Shown: positions 18,230 to 27,593, counted from the stretch's first letter. The stretch: 64,000 nt of DNA from an uncultured Ruminococcus sp. (GCA_902766745.1 CACXES010000041.1:79980-143979); one strand, 5' to 3'. Notes: generated from the sequence alone by a model not told the origin. Made by a program: numbers and translations.

Positions 18230-18292
18230 TAAATCACATCCTTTAAATATTTATATTATATTTTAAATCGGCGAGAGAAAACTCCCACCGAT

Positions 18293-19156
18293 TTAAAGCT
18301 GCGGCGTTTCAAGTGATATTCTGCCCAGCTTTGCCGAACGAAACTCGTCAAGTATAAGTGCCGAGGCTCTGAATGTATCTACCTCGCCGCCCGATACAAT
18401 GCACCCGCGCTTTTTTCCTATATTCAAAACAATATCCCATGGCTCTGCTTTTATATCGCTGTCGGTCAGCTTGTATCTGTCCATAAGATTATTCGGATAG
18501 TTTTCCTTTAAAAACCCTATAAGATAGAATGCAAGCTCCTCTATGTCCATTATCTCATCTTTTATGCCGCCTGTAAATGCAATTTTCCTGCCGACCTCAG
18601 GGCTTTCAAACTTCGGCCACAGTATTCCCGGCGTATCAAGAAGCTCATACTTCCCGGAAATGCGAATCCACTGCTTTGCGGTTGTTATTCCCGGACGATC
18701 TCCGGTCTTTGCAGCACTGCGTGATGAAAGTCGGTTTATGAATGATGATTTTCCGACGTTCGGGATACCTACAATCATCATCTTTACAGCCGAACGGGAA
18801 ATACCGCGCTGTCTGTCTCTTTCGAACTTTGCTCTCAATACCTCGTCAACAGCAGGTCCGAGAGCCGAAAATCCCTTGCCCGAGCGACAATCTGCCGGGA
18901 AAGCGGTTAATCCCTTAGAACGAAAGTATTCCAGCCATTTTTCGTTCACCTCAGCATCTGCCATATCACACTTGTTCAGCACAAGTATACGAGGCCTGTT
19001 TCCAACTATGGAATCAATCTCAGGGTTACGCGAGGATAAAGGCAGTCTTGAGTCAAGCAGCTCAATCACCACATCAACAAGCTTAAGGTTTTCGGAAATG
19101 AGACGTCTGGTTTTTGCCATATGCCCCGGGAACCATTGCAACTCCATCTCTACCAA
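18293..19156 (-). CDS. rbgA: Ribosome biogenesis GTPase RbgA (YlqF)
   Basis: Circularly permuted GTPase needed for late 50S assembly. About 287 residues. G motifs in permuted order: G4 LVLNKCDMAD, G1 GIPNVGKSSFINRLSSR, G2 GITTAKQW, G3 LLDTPGILWPKF. N-terminal hallmark QWFPGHMAKTRRLI. The start is uncertain: I prefer TTG 19154-19156, 5 bases after AAGGGA; GTG 19157-19159 and ATG 19145-19147 are alternatives. It follows lepB by 20 bases. Confidence 0.95.
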   Translation of the reverse strand: MVEMELQWFPGHMAKTRRLISENLKLVDVVIELLDSRLPLSSRNPEIDSIVGNRPRILVLNKCDMADAEVNEKWLEYFRSKGLTAFPADCRSGKGFSALGPAVDEVLRAKFERDRQRGISRSAVKMMIVGIPNVGKSSFINRLSSRSAAKTGDRPGITTAKQWIRISGKYELLDTPGILWPKFESPEVGRKIAFTGGIKDEIMDIEELAFYLIGFLKENYPNNLMDRYKLTDSDIKAEPWDIVLNIGKKRGCIVSGGEVDTFRASALILDEFRSAKLGRISLETPQL

Positions 19157-19176
19157 CACAATCCCTTCATACTTTT

Positions 19177-19851
19177 CTATCCGCAGACAAGATACGCATC
19201 GTTCATCAACGATACCTTCTCCGCATCATCGTGAACTGTTCCTATACTGTCAAGCGGCCAAAAACGGAATACCGCTCCGCCCATAATTTCCTCAACGGGT
19301 ACAGGGCCTATCTCACGGCTGTCCTTACTGTGATTTCGGTTATCACCCATAGCAAATATATGTCCTGCCGGAACCACAATAGGCGAGTCCTTGCCATATT
19401 TGCCGGCAAGCATAAGATTTCTGATATACGACCCGACCGTATGCGTTTTTTCATTAATATACGGTTCATCCAAAAGCTCACCGTTAACGTATACTTTGCC
19501 CTCTTTTTCGTCTATGTATACCGTATCGCCCTCTGTGGCAATAACTCTTTTTACATAAGGACGCTTAGGATCGCTTGCAGGTGTAAAGATAACTATGTCA
19601 CCCTTTTCGGGAGTATAAAACAGTCGATTTACAAAAAGCCTGTCATTCTCGTGCAGGCTCGGTTCCATCGAGGCACCCTGCACCTTGACAAGTGTGAATA
19701 CAAAGTTTCTGACAACCAACGCAACCGCAACAGCAAGCACAATAGCCACGATCCAGTCGAACAATTCTTTTTTCCAGTTTGTTTTTTCTTTATCTTCTTT
19801 ATCGTCAATTATATTTATCTCTTGATTTAAATCATTTTTATCAAGCTCCAT
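19177..19851 (-). CDS. lepB: Signal peptidase I
   Basis: Cleaves signal peptides of exported proteins, of which this window encodes many. About 224 residues: charged cytosolic N-terminus, one TM helix (FDWIVAIVLAVAVALVVR), then the catalytic domain outside. Serine nucleophile at residue ~61 in VQGASMEPSLHENDRL; lysine base at ~101 in PYVKRVIATEGD, 40 residues on as in SipS. Box E is GDNRNHSKDSR. Start at ATG 19849-19851; an upstream in-frame TTG precedes the SD GAAAGGG. Confidence 0.96.
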   Translation of the reverse strand: MELDKNDLNQEINIIDDKEDKEKTNWKKELFDWIVAIVLAVAVALVVRNFVFTLVKVQGASMEPSLHENDRLFVNRLFYTPEKGDIVIFTPASDPKRPYVKRVIATEGDTVYIDEKEGKVYVNGELLDEPYINEKTHTVGSYIRNLMLAGKYGKDSPIVVPAGHIFAMGDNRNHSKDSREIGPVPVEEIMGGAVFRFWPLDSIGTVHDDAEKVSLMNDAYLVCG

Positions 19852-19884
19852 AATGCAACACAGCCCTTTCAAATTTTAAAAATT

Positions 19885-19920
19885 TTAAGAAAAAGTGGTG
19901 ATTACGCAAATAACCACCAC
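19885..19920 (-). terminator. Rho-independent terminator after rplS
   Basis: On the minus strand GTGGTGGTTA pairs with TAATCACCAC (one G-T) around a 6-base loop, followed by a run of five T. It lies between rplS and lepB, so it may set a lower level of the downstream genes. Confidence 0.82.
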
Positions 19921-19935
19921 CGCATTTCCTTAATT

Positions 19936-20277
19936 TTAAAGTCTTTCCTTAACCTTAGCAGCCTTACCGACTCTGTCACGGAGATAGTAAAGCTTAGCAC
20001 GGCGAACACGTCCGTGTCTTACAACCTCGATGTGGTCAAGCTTCGGCGAATTTACAGGGAATGTTCTTTCAACGCCGACACCGTACGATACACGTCTTAC
20101 GGTGAAGGTCTCCTGAATACCGCCGTGGTTCTTCTTGATAACCGTACCCTCAAACATCTGAACTCTTTCTCTGTTTCCTTCCTTTACCTTAACGTAGACA
20201 CGAACCGTATCACCGATTTCAAGCTTGGGAAGATCTGTTCTGATTTGTTCCTGTGTAATCTGCTGTAAAATATCCAT
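19936..20277 (-). CDS. rplS: 50S ribosomal protein L19
   Basis: L19 sits at the interface of the subunits. 113 residues, normal length. Seen: [25 protein letters not shown]-like [32 protein letters not shown] and the basic C-terminal [28 protein letters not shown] lies about 10 bases before ATG 20275-20277. Leader of about 70 bases from the promoter at 20353-20381; L19 leader RNAs are known in Firmicutes but I could not confirm one here. Confidence 0.98.
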   Translation of the reverse strand: MDILQQITQEQIRTDLPKLEIGDTVRVYVKVKEGNRERVQMFEGTVIKKNHGGIQETFTVRRVSYGVGVERTFPVNSPKLDHIEVVRHGRVRRAKLYYLRDRVGKAAKVKERL

Positions 20278-20346
20278 CTTTACATTTTCCTTTCTTTTCT
20301 TAGATATTCATGCCGAACATTCGACAGAGGACTATCCGTATTCAAC

Positions 20347-20499
20347 CTACATATTGTAACATAAATACTTTATAATTGCAAGTATTTTTTTAAATTTTTT
20401 TGGAAATTTTTTAAAAAAATTTTTATTGAGGTGAGTAACGCCGTCAAGCTCTGACAACTGCTCTGAAATAAAGGCTAAGTATTCACGGCTTGCAGCCAT
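20347..20499 (-). pseudogene. 5' remnant of a TfoX N-terminal-domain gene
   Basis: A start codon at 20497-20499 with an SD-like GAGGGTG opens a frame beginning MAASREYLAFISEQLSELDG and then VTH. This matches the first ~23 residues typical of clostridial TfoX-N-domain proteins, which continue for about 90 further residues. Here homology stops at about 20431 and the frame runs through an A/T-rich stretch to a stop at 20347-20349. The rplS promoter lies inside the tail. Most likely a deletion remnant; the assignment rests on pattern memory, not a search. The remaining 20500-20568 holds nothing I recognise. Confidence 0.6.
20353..20381 (-). promoter_or_regulatory. rplS sigma-A promoter
   Basis: Minus strand: -35 TTGCAA (20376-20381), 17-base spacer, -10 TACAAT (20353-20358). 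It would start the rplS transcript near 20346. Confidence 0.7.
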
Positions 20500-20568
20500 G
20501 GAAATCACCCTCTAACCGGCACTTTTGCGATAATATAAAAGTCTGAAAGAGTCGATGAAAAAATATTA

Positions 20569-21402
20569 TTAACCACATTCGCCTTTACCGTTTTCCGCTT
20601 GTGTTGCCTTTAACATTCTTCTGCGTCTTATGATGATGACGCCAATTCCCACCGCAAAAGTTAAAACTGCAAGCATCTGTGATACGCGTACTGTTCCAAA
20701 TAAATACAAGGAATCCGACCTCAATCCCTCGATGAACATTCTCCCCAATCCATACCACGCCATATATCCGCAGAACAGCTCGCCGTTAAATAAAGTATGC
20801 CGCTTATATACCAACAATACTATTATCCCCAAAGCATTCCATATGGATTCATATAAAAATGTGGGGTGAACATTTTCGGCTGTTATTCGTCCGTCCGACT
20901 CTATCGTCATTGCCCACGGCAGATCTGTCACGGTTCCGAAAGCCTCGCCGTTGACAAAGTTCCCCCATCTGCCGATAGCCTGACCTATAAGCAGACCTAC
21001 CGCAAGCATATCCAGGACAACCCCGATATTTATCTTTTTCTTTCTGCAATAGATTATAACTACCGCCGCCGCTCCGATCACACCTCCGTATATGGCGAGA
21101 CCTCCGCTTCTTATATCAAAAATGCTGAGAATATCGTTTCTGTATTGATTCCAGCTGAAAATCACATAATACGCCCTTGCACATATTATCGAAACAGGAA
21201 TTGCCAATATCAGCATATTAAAAAAATCATCTGTGTCAAGGCTATTTACTTTACACTGCTTGTATCCGTATATAACGGCAATTATAAGTCCCAGCGTAAT
21301 CAGAAGGCCGTATGTGAAAATAGGAAAATCTCCTATTTCAAAGGCCGCTCTGCTAACTTTAAACTCAAGCCCGAGCTTTGGGAAGGTTATTATGTTCTGC
21401 AT
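20569..21402 (-). CDS. lgt: Prolipoprotein diacylglyceryl transferase
   Basis: Transfers diacylglycerol to the lipobox cysteine of prelipoproteins; the solute-binding lipoprotein at 42.7 kb is a likely client. 277 residues, polytopic membrane protein. Lgt signature GRWGNFVNGEAFG with the essential Arg, YGGVIGAAAVVIIY, and HPTFLYESIWNALGI. Seven hydrophobic segments are visible. SD GGAGC 9 bases before ATG 21400-21402. Next to the M16 pair (16-base gap), so possibly one transcript. Confidence 0.96.
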   Translation of the reverse strand: MQNIITFPKLGLEFKVSRAAFEIGDFPIFTYGLLITLGLIIAVIYGYKQCKVNSLDTDDFFNMLILAIPVSIICARAYYVIFSWNQYRNDILSIFDIRSGGLAIYGGVIGAAAVVIIYCRKKKINIGVVLDMLAVGLLIGQAIGRWGNFVNGEAFGTVTDLPWAMTIESDGRITAENVHPTFLYESIWNALGIIVLLVYKRHTLFNGELFCGYMAWYGLGRMFIEGLRSDSLYLFGTVRVSQMLAVLTFAVGIGVIIIRRRRMLKATQAENGKGECG

Positions 21403-21418
21403 ATTAACACAGCTCCAA

Positions 21419-22705
21419 TCAAAGAGGCTTTACAACAGAGAGAACACAGTTATCGGGGTTGAAGTGTTCACACAATCTTTTGTAAACATCATCATATGTT
21501 ACGCTTTTTGCAACCTCTCTGTATTCAAGCGGATTCTGATTATTAAGCAAACGGCGAAGGAAGAGATTCCCCATTTCAACCACGTTGTTAAACACTCGTA
21601 CGTCTTGCGAAATCAACACCTTTTTTGCACGTTCAACCGCTTTTGTATCTATTCCGTCGGAAATCAGCCGCGAAAGCTCACCTTTAATTATTTCATAAAC
21701 CTTTTCGGGCTCCGCCGACTCACCGCCTATCAGTGAAAATCCGTATTCCGAGGATAACTCCGTCTCCGTCCCGAAAGAGGAATCGATTAAACCCTTCTCG
21801 TACAGATCAAGATATAAGTCAGAGCTTGTGCTGAATACCGATTCAAGAATTATTTCGGTAACGATCTCCTTCTTTAAAAGCTCTTTTCCGCTCATGTTCG
21901 GATGGTTATCCTTGAAGCCTATTCTGAACATCGGCTGTGATACCGAAAGACGCTGTTCTATATATTCCTTTACTCTATCCTCAGGCTCGTCGGGACTGTA
22001 TCTCTTGATTTCACCGCCGGGTTGTTTTGCGGACAAATGCTTATCAACATATTTCATAGCTTCATCCATATCTATATCTCCGACCAAAATCAAAATCATA
22101 TTTGACGGATTATAAAACGTATTGTAGCATTTATAAAGAATTTCGGGTGTAATATACGAAATACTCTCCACCGTCCCGGCAATGTCGATTTTTACAGGAT
22201 TATTGTGAAACATAGCGATAAGCGTGTTAAAAAATACACGCCAGTCCGGCTCATCATCATACATCTTTATCTCCTGACCTATTATCCCCTGCTCTTTTGC
22301 GACGTTTTCTTCAGTGAAATGCGGATGATTTACAAAATCAAGCAGAATATCAAGATTTTCATAAAATCTATCTGTACACGAAAACAGGTATGCGGTCACA
22401 TCGAATGAAGTAAAGGCGTTTGCGGAAGCACCCGTTTCCGCAAATCTTTCAAAGGCATCGATTCCGTTTTCGTCCTCGAACATTTTATGCTCAAGATAGT
22501 GAGCAATTCCGTCGGGAACCGTTGTCATTTCGCTCTCACCCGGTACGGTAAAGGTTCTGTTCAATGAACCGTATGCCGTTCCGTATATAGCGTAATATTT
22601 TGAAAAGCCTTTTTTAGGAAAGAGATATACGCGAAGTCCGCTTTCGTGTATCGCTGACTGCATCTCTTCATTGAGCTCTGCGTTTAAATATTTTTCTGTA
22701 ATCAT
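21419..22705 (-). CDS. M16 family zinc peptidase (YmfH-like, catalytic partner)
   Basis: Pitrilysin/insulysin-type peptidase, about 428 residues. Inverted zinc motif HYLEHKMFE (HxxEH) near residue 70, preceded by VPDGIA; FAETGASANAFTSFDVTAYL and YNPSNMILILVGDID are typical of the YmfH group. No signal peptide. Start at ATG 22703-22705, 9 bases after GGAGG; it begins one base after the stop of the upstream gene. Together with the next gene it makes the YmfF/YmfH-type pair in which one subunit is catalytic. Confidence 0.93.
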   Translation of the reverse strand: MITEKYLNAELNEEMQSAIHESGLRVYLFPKKGFSKYYAIYGTAYGSLNRTFTVPGESEMTTVPDGIAHYLEHKMFEDENGIDAFERFAETGASANAFTSFDVTAYLFSCTDRFYENLDILLDFVNHPHFTEENVAKEQGIIGQEIKMYDDEPDWRVFFNTLIAMFHNNPVKIDIAGTVESISYITPEILYKCYNTFYNPSNMILILVGDIDMDEAMKYVDKHLSAKQPGGEIKRYSPDEPEDRVKEYIEQRLSVSQPMFRIGFKDNHPNMSGKELLKKEIVTEIILESVFSTSSDLYLDLYEKGLIDSSFGTETELSSEYGFSLIGGESAEPEKVYEIIKGELSRLISDGIDTKAVERAKKVLISQDVRVFNNVVEMGNLFLRRLLNNQNPLEYREVAKSVTYDDVYKRLCEHFNPDNCVLSVVKPL

Positions 22706-22706
22706 T

Positions 22707-23984
22707 TTATTCCGCCTCCCCGTCCGCACGCTTCCCTTTTAAAAAGTATACCGTATCGAGTTTTATATTCTTCATAACAGAGCAAATCTGCTCCGATGTA
22801 ACAGCATTGATTTTCTCAATGAATTTATCTATAGTTCCGCAGTTTCCGAGTATTGCCTGACTCAAATAATAATCCTCCATACTGCGCAAACTGTCTTTCA
22901 GCGAATTATAGCTGTTGGACAAATATTTCTTTGCGGATTCAATCTCAAACTCATCGATAACTCCGTCCTGCATCTTTTTAAACTGTGCCATTATCTCATC
23001 GTATGCTACCTGATAATTTTCCGTCTGTATTCCGGAGCTTATAAGCATAACGCTTTTAAACATAGCAACCCTTGCAACTGCATAATATGCAAGACTCAGT
23101 TTTTCCCTGACATTCATAAAAAGCTTCGAGAACGGGCTTCCGCCAAAAATACAGCTTCCGAGCACCAATGCGGGATATTCGTTTCCGGACGGCTCAACTC
23201 CGCATCTCAATCCCATACACAGCTTGCTTTGCACAACATCAGCTTCTTCGACAACATTTTTCACGGGCTTTTCTATATTCTCTGCAATTTGTGTCTTCTC
23301 ATATACTCCCTCTCTCGGCTGAAATACGGAAGCGAGAATTTTCTTGACTGTTTCGGCAAGTTTGTCATTGGTCGAGCCGCTCAAAAATATATCCACCTTC
23401 GCCGAATTAAGCACATCTTTATAAAACGAATACAGCTTTGAAGGTGTAATCTCGTCCAAATCTTCTGTATAGCCCGCCTCAAACATTCCGAAGCCATCCT
23501 GTCCGAACATTGCTTCGCGGCACTTAAATTCGGCATACTCCTTTTTATCGTTGATAAGTCCGGTAATCGCATTTTTCAAGTTGACCTTTTCACTGTTGAC
23601 ATACTCTTCCGAGAACGAACCGTTTACGGTCAGCGGCGAAAAAATAAATTCCTTTAAAAACTCCGCTACCTCTGCGCTGATACTTTCGCCGATAAATCTG
23701 TCAGACACATACTCGGCCGTGAAATATATTACTTCGCCGTCGCCCTTAGTCCGCACGCCTGTGTTCACGGTTGTACTGTATAAGTCATCCAATCTCCGTG
23801 ATATATCCTTCAATGTGGGATATTTTACGCAGCCGCGCTTAAGTACGGCAGGCAAAAGAGCCGCATATGTCACAGTACTGCGCTTTAGCGGAATATTAAA
23901 GTATACACTCATTAAATTTGTTTTGAACTTAGGCTCGTTTACGATACGCAAATCGACCCCGTCGCATATTCTTATTGTTTCCAA
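22707..23984 (-). CDS. M16 family peptidase-like protein (YmfF-like, non-catalytic partner)
   Basis: About 425 residues with the M16 fold but without an HxxEH zinc motif, so probably the inactive half of a heterodimer with the protein encoded just downstream. Seen: VNEPKFKTNLMSVYFNIPL, KRGCVKYPTLKDISRRLDD, GSPFSKLFMNVREKLSLAYY. Start taken as TTG 23982-23984, 8 bases after GGAGG; an in-frame TTG five codons earlier overlaps that SD. TAA and the next ATG are separated by one base, indicating coupling. Confidence 0.9.
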   Translation of the reverse strand: METIRICDGVDLRIVNEPKFKTNLMSVYFNIPLKRSTVTYAALLPAVLKRGCVKYPTLKDISRRLDDLYSTTVNTGVRTKGDGEVIYFTAEYVSDRFIGESISAEVAEFLKEFIFSPLTVNGSFSEEYVNSEKVNLKNAITGLINDKKEYAEFKCREAMFGQDGFGMFEAGYTEDLDEITPSKLYSFYKDVLNSAKVDIFLSGSTNDKLAETVKKILASVFQPREGVYEKTQIAENIEKPVKNVVEEADVVQSKLCMGLRCGVEPSGNEYPALVLGSCIFGGSPFSKLFMNVREKLSLAYYAVARVAMFKSVMLISSGIQTENYQVAYDEIMAQFKKMQDGVIDEFEIESAKKYLSNSYNSLKDSLRSMEDYYLSQAILGNCGTIDKFIEKINAVTSEQICSVMKNIKLDTVYFLKGKRADGEAE

Positions 23985-24060
23985 AATATAATCCTCCAAT
24001 CAAATCCAAAATTTATCGAAATACAGGATAATGTTGTTATTCTTACCCGGTCCCTGCAAC

Positions 24061-25197
24061 TTATTCCGATGCCCGAGCTTGCTTTTCCGCATTTTTTTTG
24101 CTAATCAGGTCGCTGATAATACTGTTGAAGAGAGCGACAATCGGCACACCGAGGAACATTCCGAATATTCCGAACAGTCCGCCGCCTATCACAACTCCGA
24201 ATATAACAAGCAACGGTTTAATCGCAAGAGAGTTCGCCACAAGTCGAGGCTGTACAAGATTTGCATCAAGCTGCTGAATAACAATAAGCACAACAACCAG
24301 AATAATGGCATCCATGAATCCCCCTGTGACAAGGGTAATCAATGAGGAAATAAACACGGCAATGATAGCACCGAAATACGGAATAAGATTAAAGCTTCCG
24401 ACCATAAGTGCTATTACCGAGGCGTATTCCGTATTCATAATTGACAGAACAATCAGGCACAGCATAAACACAATACATGAATCGAGAATCTGACATCCGA
24501 TGTATTTTTTTATAAAGTTAGATATTTTCTTCACATAAAACGTAACCACTTCCGTTTGCTTATTGGGAATGAAGGCTCGGCAAAAGCGTGCAGCTGCATG
24601 TCTGATGTTTTTTCTTCCGCTCAGCATATATATCGAAACAATAATTCCGATGAAGAAATCAAACACCGAGCTTCCGAAGCTTGCTACACCCTTGGCATAC
24701 TTATCAAGATTATTAAGGTCAAGGAGCGTCGCAAACTTATCAAGAGAAAGAAGGTTTTCACTCAGAAATTTTCCAACGTCAAAGGATGTATCTTCCAAAA
24801 ACGAAAACGAACCTACCCAGCTTCCGAGACTTTGTATCATCTGCGGCAACTGATCCACAAATTTTTTGATGCTGTCTACAAGCTGCGGAATTATTATTAC
24901 CATTATAAATGTTATAATAAGCACAACCGCTGCGTATATGAGTAAAATCGCAAGCCCCCTCCTATGCTTTTTCAGGAAGGAAATTTTCGTGCGTTTAAGC
25001 AGCAATTCAAGCTTCTGACACGGAGTTGAAAGCACAAATGCAATTACACCGCCTATTATAAAAGGTGTCAAAAGACCGATAGCCGTTCCGATTCCGCTGA
25101 ATATAACACCTATATTATCAAATGTTTTGTAAACGATAATAACCGCTGCAGCGAGAATGAATATACCGAAATATTTTTTAAGCTCAGAAAACTTCAA
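24061..25197 (-). CDS. AI-2E family transporter
   Basis: Polytopic membrane protein of about 378 residues in the AI-2E/PerM/YdiK superfamily, whose substrates are mostly unknown despite the name. About eight hydrophobic segments; family motifs FIIGGVIAFVLSTPCQKLEL, FNLIPYFGAIIAVFIS, QQLDANLVQPRLVANSLAIK and GIFGMFLGVPIVALF. Start uncertain: TTG 25195-25197 (7 bases after GGGTGA) preferred over TTG 25201-25203. Transcribed from the promoter at 25235-25263, divergently from the DeoR gene. Confidence 0.92.
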   Translation of the reverse strand: MKFSELKKYFGIFILAAAVIIVYKTFDNIGVIFSGIGTAIGLLTPFIIGGVIAFVLSTPCQKLELLLKRTKISFLKKHRRGLAILLIYAAVVLIITFIMVIIIPQLVDSIKKFVDQLPQMIQSLGSWVGSFSFLEDTSFDVGKFLSENLLSLDKFATLLDLNNLDKYAKGVASFGSSVFDFFIGIIVSIYMLSGRKNIRHAAARFCRAFIPNKQTEVVTFYVKKISNFIKKYIGCQILDSCIVFMLCLIVLSIMNTEYASVIALMVGSFNLIPYFGAIIAVFISSLITLVTGGFMDAIILVVVLIVIQQLDANLVQPRLVANSLAIKPLLVIFGVVIGGGLFGIFGMFLGVPIVALFNSIISDLISKKNAEKQARASE

Positions 25198-25234
25198 TTC
25201 CAATCACCCACCGTATCATAAATCTACTTTAAAG

Positions 25235-25263
25235 AGTATAGCACAAAACAAAAAAATAGTAAA
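25235..25263 (-). promoter_or_regulatory. Promoter of the AI-2E family gene
   Basis: Minus strand: -35 TTTACT (25258-25263), 17-base spacer, -10 TATACT (25235-25240). Confidence 0.6.
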
Positions 25264-25384
25264 CACTTTTGCAAAAATTTTTTTATTTCTTTGTTTTAAT
25301 AGTAATGTAACTGTGTGTTTGAGAACAAAAGCTGTCATTTCCCTATAAATCTCAGGTATGGCTTTATTAGGAAAAACAAAAATA

Positions 25385-25413
25385 TTGACAAAGTTGCATA
25401 TGTGTGTTATAAT
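25385..25413 (+). promoter_or_regulatory. Consensus sigma-A promoter of the DeoR-MFS pair
   Basis: TTGACA (25385-25390), exactly 17 bases, TATAAT (25408-25413): a perfect consensus promoter. Such strength suits a promoter held down by the repressor it encodes. Confidence 0.9.
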
Positions 25414-25439
25414 GAGTGCATTTATGGAGGTGTGTGGAT

Positions 25440-26201
25440 ATGCTTGCGAAAGAAAGACAGCACAAAATTTATAATATAATCAAGAATGACGGGGCGGTTA
25501 CCACGTCAAAACTTGTGGAAATTTTCAACGTTTCCTTGGAAACTGTTCGCAGGGATTTGCTTTATATGGAGCAGTGCGGACAGCTTTTAAGGGTTCATGG
25601 CGGAGCTGTCGCAAAAAAAGGCATGAAGACTTTTTTGGATTTAAAAGAGCGCAACAAGGAATACAGTAAGCAAAAGCAGAGTCTTGCCGCAAAAGCTGTC
25701 GAATTTGTATCTGACGGGGATATTATTGCCGTTGACTCCGGAAGCACTGCTATTTCTTTTGCCGAAGCATTGAGAGGAAGATTTTCAGATTTGACAGTGA
25801 TAACTCATTCCCTTGATGTATTCAATATTTTATGTTATGAATTTAATGTAATATTGTGCGGCGGACGCTATATACAAAGCGAAAAAACCTTTTATGGCTC
25901 AGTGACACTGAAAACACTGGAGAGCCTTCATGCTCAAAAGGCGTTCATTTTTCCGAGTGCCGTTTCTCTGGAGTTCGGCATCTGTGATTTTCAGGATGAC
26001 TTATTTATGGTTCAAAAGCAGATGATGAAATCCTCGGATAAGATTTTTATCCTTGCGGACAGCAGTAAATTCGAAAAGAAGGCGTTGCTGAATATAGATG
26101 ATATGAACCCCCGTTATACTTATATAACGGACAGTGACCTGCCGGAAGAATTGGTTCAGCTTTACAGCGAAAACAAACTCAATATATATTTAGGAAAGTA
26201 A
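25440..26201 (+). CDS. DeoR family transcriptional regulator
   Basis: About 253 residues. N-terminal winged helix-turn-helix (AKERQHKIYNIIKNDGAVTT then VSLETVRRDLLYMEQCG, about 3-58) and a C-terminal DeoR sugar-phosphate-sensing domain (DIIAVDSGSTAISFAEAL, ILADSSKFEKKALLNID). These regulators usually repress a sugar operon until a phosphorylated sugar binds. Start at ATG 25440-25442, 9 bases after GGAGG; an earlier ATG has no SD. The next gene, 45 bases downstream, is an MFS transporter and the probable target. Confidence 0.92.
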   Translation: MLAKERQHKIYNIIKNDGAVTTSKLVEIFNVSLETVRRDLLYMEQCGQLLRVHGGAVAKKGMKTFLDLKERNKEYSKQKQSLAAKAVEFVSDGDIIAVDSGSTAISFAEALRGRFSDLTVITHSLDVFNILCYEFNVILCGGRYIQSEKTFYGSVTLKTLESLHAQKAFIFPSAVSLEFGICDFQDDLFMVQKQMMKSSDKIFILADSSKFEKKALLNIDDMNPRYTYITDSDLPEELVQLYSENKLNIYLGK

Positions 26202-26246
26202 AATATATCAGACACTCAAAACTAAATCGAAGGGGAATTCGATCCT

Positions 26247-27461
26247 ATGAACAAACTTACAGAAAGAAAAGAAGTCAACAAGCTGGCGCTGCTGTTTGCC
26301 TTCACTTATATGATAAGCTACATAACGCGTATAAATTACGGCGCAATCATATCCGAAATGGAAAGTGCAACAAGTTTTTCGCGAAGTATGCTGTCCATGG
26401 CACTGACAGGGAGCTTTATCACATACGGAGTCGGTCAGATTATCAGCGGCATATGCGGAGATAAGTTTTCGCCGAAGAAGCTGGTCTCCTGCGGCCTTGT
26501 CGCAACAATAATGATGAATCTTATCATTCCTATATGTCAAAATCCGTATCAGATGCTTGCGGTTTGGTGTGTAAACGGGTTTGCACAGAGCTTTATGTGG
26601 CCGCCGCTTGTCAAATTGATGACCGCTCTTTTATCCGAAGACGATTATAAAATAACAACAACAAAGGTCTCATGGGGAAGCAGCTTCGGAACAATAGCGG
26701 TTTATCTGATTTCGCCGTTGATTATATCGGTTTTCAGTTGGAGAGCCGTATTTGTATTTTCCGCTGTAATCGGAATAATTATGCTGTTTATATGGAACAG
26801 ATGCAGCTATGAAACAGAGCCTGTTCCCCAAAAAACGAATGTACACACAGGTAAATCCGAAAAAAGCACCTCATCGCTGTTTACTCCTCTGCTGTTTGGA
26901 ATAATGATACCTATTATCCTTCAGGGTATGCTGCGCGATGGAATAACCACATGGATGCCCACATACATTTCCGATACATACAATCTGAAAAATGTAATAT
27001 CGATTTTAACGGGAGTAATCCTTCCATTGTTCAGCATAGTATGTTTTCAGACCGCCACAAAGCTGTATATGAAAAAGTTTACAAACCCTCTTACCTGTGC
27101 CGGAGTGTTCTTTGCAGCAGGAACCATATCGGCGCTGGCGCTTCTTTTGTTTACGGGAAAAAATGCTGCCATGTCGGTAATTTTTTCGGCTATGCTTACA
27201 GGATGTATGCACGGTGTAAATTTAATACTGATATGTATGATACCACCGTATTTCAACAAACGCGGAAATGTTTCGACTGTCTCGGGAATTTTAAATTCCT
27301 GTACATATATAGGCAGCGCCGTTTCAACCTACGGGATAGCCGTGTTATCTGAAAAGGCGGGATGGAATTATACGCTTATGGTATGGCTATTGATCGCCGT
27401 TGCCGGAACAGCGGTATGCTTTATCTGCGCCAAGCCTTGGCGCAGCAAAATGATGGATTAA
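26247..27461 (+). CDS. MFS transporter (organophosphate:phosphate antiporter-like)
   Basis: 404 residues with 12 predicted membrane segments. The N-terminal pattern FAFTYMISYITRINYGAIIS, GVGQIISGICGDKFSPKKLV and FMWPPLVKLMTALL resembles the OPA branch (GlpT/UhpT/UhpC-like), whose members exchange sugar phosphates or glycerol-3-phosphate for phosphate. Being in an operon with a DeoR regulator fits sugar or sugar-phosphate uptake. The substrate cannot be told. A 6-base inverted repeat (ATCGAA/TTCGAT) flanks the SD region. Ends at a good terminator. Confidence 0.85.
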   Translation: MNKLTERKEVNKLALLFAFTYMISYITRINYGAIISEMESATSFSRSMLSMALTGSFITYGVGQIISGICGDKFSPKKLVSCGLVATIMMNLIIPICQNPYQMLAVWCVNGFAQSFMWPPLVKLMTALLSEDDYKITTTKVSWGSSFGTIAVYLISPLIISVFSWRAVFVFSAVIGIIMLFIWNRCSYETEPVPQKTNVHTGKSEKSTSSLFTPLLFGIMIPIILQGMLRDGITTWMPTYISDTYNLKNVISILTGVILPLFSIVCFQTATKLYMKKFTNPLTCAGVFFAAGTISALALLLFTGKNAAMSVIFSAMLTGCMHGVNLILICMIPPYFNKRGNVSTVSGILNSCTYIGSAVSTYGIAVLSEKAGWNYTLMVWLLIAVAGTAVCFICAKPWRSKMMD

Positions 27462-27477
27462 CGAGTTAATCAGATTG

Positions 27478-27517
27478 ACCTGTGTATTTGAATCTGCTTT
27501 AAATACACAGGTTTTTT
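27478..27517 (+). terminator. Terminator of the DeoR-MFS operon
   Basis: ACCTGTGTATTT (27478-27489) pairs perfectly with AAATACACAGGT (27501-27512), followed by TTTTT. Confidence 0.93.
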
Positions 27518-27593
27518 ATTCGCAGATACACACCAATTTAATGTACCGGCATATATTAAAATATATCAAAACCAAAAAAAGGGGGGCAGCGCC

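Noticed and set aside
27424..27444. CTGCGCCAAG/CTTGGCGCAG palindrome
   Set aside because: It lies inside the last codons of the MFS gene and has no T-run; the real terminator is at 27478-27517.
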